Notes under the pieces: model-generated | Databases searched by the model: none | What the model saw: the letters and a program-made list of their open reading frames with translations, nothing else | Told to the model about the DNA's origin: nothing | Part shown: in pieces, positions 63,729-64,000 of the stretch | Position numbering within the stretch: the stretch's first letter is position 1 | Layout: each line of letters begins with the position of its first letter | Program-made: the position numbers and the translations under genes | Assembly (NCBI RefSeq): GCF_027595985.1 | Contig: NC_073305.1 | Coordinates: forward strand, 180,437,949-180,501,948 | Reading direction: 5' to 3' | DNA: 64,000 nt | Source of the DNA: Sorex araneus | Lineage: Eukaryota; Chordata; Mammalia; Eulipotyphla; Soricidae

Positions 63729-63785
<57 letters not shown>
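63256..63785 (+). mobile_element. Family-C retroposon with expanded (GAT)n tail
   Basis: Starts inside the family at the gaaggtactggcagagg segment, then holds ~110 bp absent from 18205-18745 (gggacccggggctgagac to ccctggtgctg). The shared 3' body follows (cttctccctctgggag, gtattcatatgcc, ccactcgagaaatccgac). The tail is a pure (GAT)n run at 63727-63785, about 19 units. 5'-truncated or a structural variant. Confidence 0.85.
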
Positions 63786-63786
<1 letters not shown>

Positions 63787-64000
63787 CATTAATTTTTGCT
63801 CTGCTTTATTATTTCCTCCTCCTACCTGCTTTGGGCTGCTTTTTTAGTAATTTTCCAGTTTCTTGAGCTGGAGAGGTTATTTATATGGGCCCTTTCTTCT
63901 TTTCTGATGAATGTATAGCTATGAACTTTCCTTTTAACACCACTGGTTCTGTGTCCCGTGAGTTCTGGTAGCTCATATCCACATTCTAGTTTGTTTCCAG
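63786..64000 (-). mobile_element. L1 ORF2 fragment running off the window edge
   Basis: Minus-strand ORF2 (plus strand gagttctggtagctcatatcc and attctagtttgtttccag match the region of the large L1 at 6310-6358, upstream of the reverse transcriptase). Diverged; the remainder lies beyond the window. Confidence 0.8.

Noticed and set aside
63727..63785. CRISPR-like array
   Set aside because: A trinucleotide microsatellite with no spacers; the genome is mammalian.

Overview
This is a 64-kb piece of AT-rich mammalian nuclear DNA in which I recognise no host gene. The most abundant repeat is a tRNA-headed SINE (A box like TAGCACAGCGG, B box GGTTCGATTCC, 3' end GTGTGACCCAAAAAGC plus poly(A)). I associate it with shrews (Soricidae, most likely Sorex) from general knowledge; no database search was possible. 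Every long open frame is LINE-1 ORF1 or ORF2, or its antisense shadow. The window reads as an intergenic or intronic repeat dump with well-preserved insertion records, many carrying readable target-site duplications (TSDs).

Layout. At 2.4-12.2 kb there is a four-layer nest. An old plus-strand L1 was split by a minus-strand family-C retroposon. That was split by a nearly full-length minus-strand L1 (ORF1 open, ORF2 with three nonsense codons). The 5'UTR of that L1 was then split by a young 5'-truncated plus-strand L1 carrying about 300 bp of 3'-transduced DNA. At 12.6-14.4 kb an ancient L1 is interrupted by a younger L1 and a SINE. The 14.9-25.6 kb stretch holds scattered SINEs, two inverted-repeat structures and family-C copies. 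At 25.65-26.85 kb and 32.55-33.12 kb are two L1 3' ends with 5' inversion or fold-back. At 33.1-34.5 kb a 106-bp inverted repeat (two mismatches) flanks 1.2 kb. The 37.8-45 kb stretch has SINEs and ancient L1. At 45.15-46.06 kb there is an ORF-less mini-L1 with tandem 5' monomers, and at 46.34-47.31 kb a ~975-bp non-coding composite retroposon with its own TSD. At 49.3-50.4 kb is a truncated L1. At 51.76-56.33 kb is an L1 with an intact-looking 5' end, an internal ORF1-to-ORF2 deletion, a SINE insertion and a short extra 3' segment. At 61.62-62.44 kb is a solo LTR. The window ends in family C with a (GAT)n tail and an L1 fragment that runs off the edge.

The elements interact in two ways. L1 is the apparent machinery for the poly(A)-tailed SINE (called family A here). 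Families B and C share a 3' body and end in short tandem repeats such as GTGATAC, GTGATTC or GAT instead of poly(A), yet still make TSDs. The candidates for something undescribed are the ~975-bp SVA-like composite, the ORF-less mini-L1 with monomeric promoter units, and the recurrent fold-back break near the end of L1 ORF2. Family names A, B and C are labels used only in this report.
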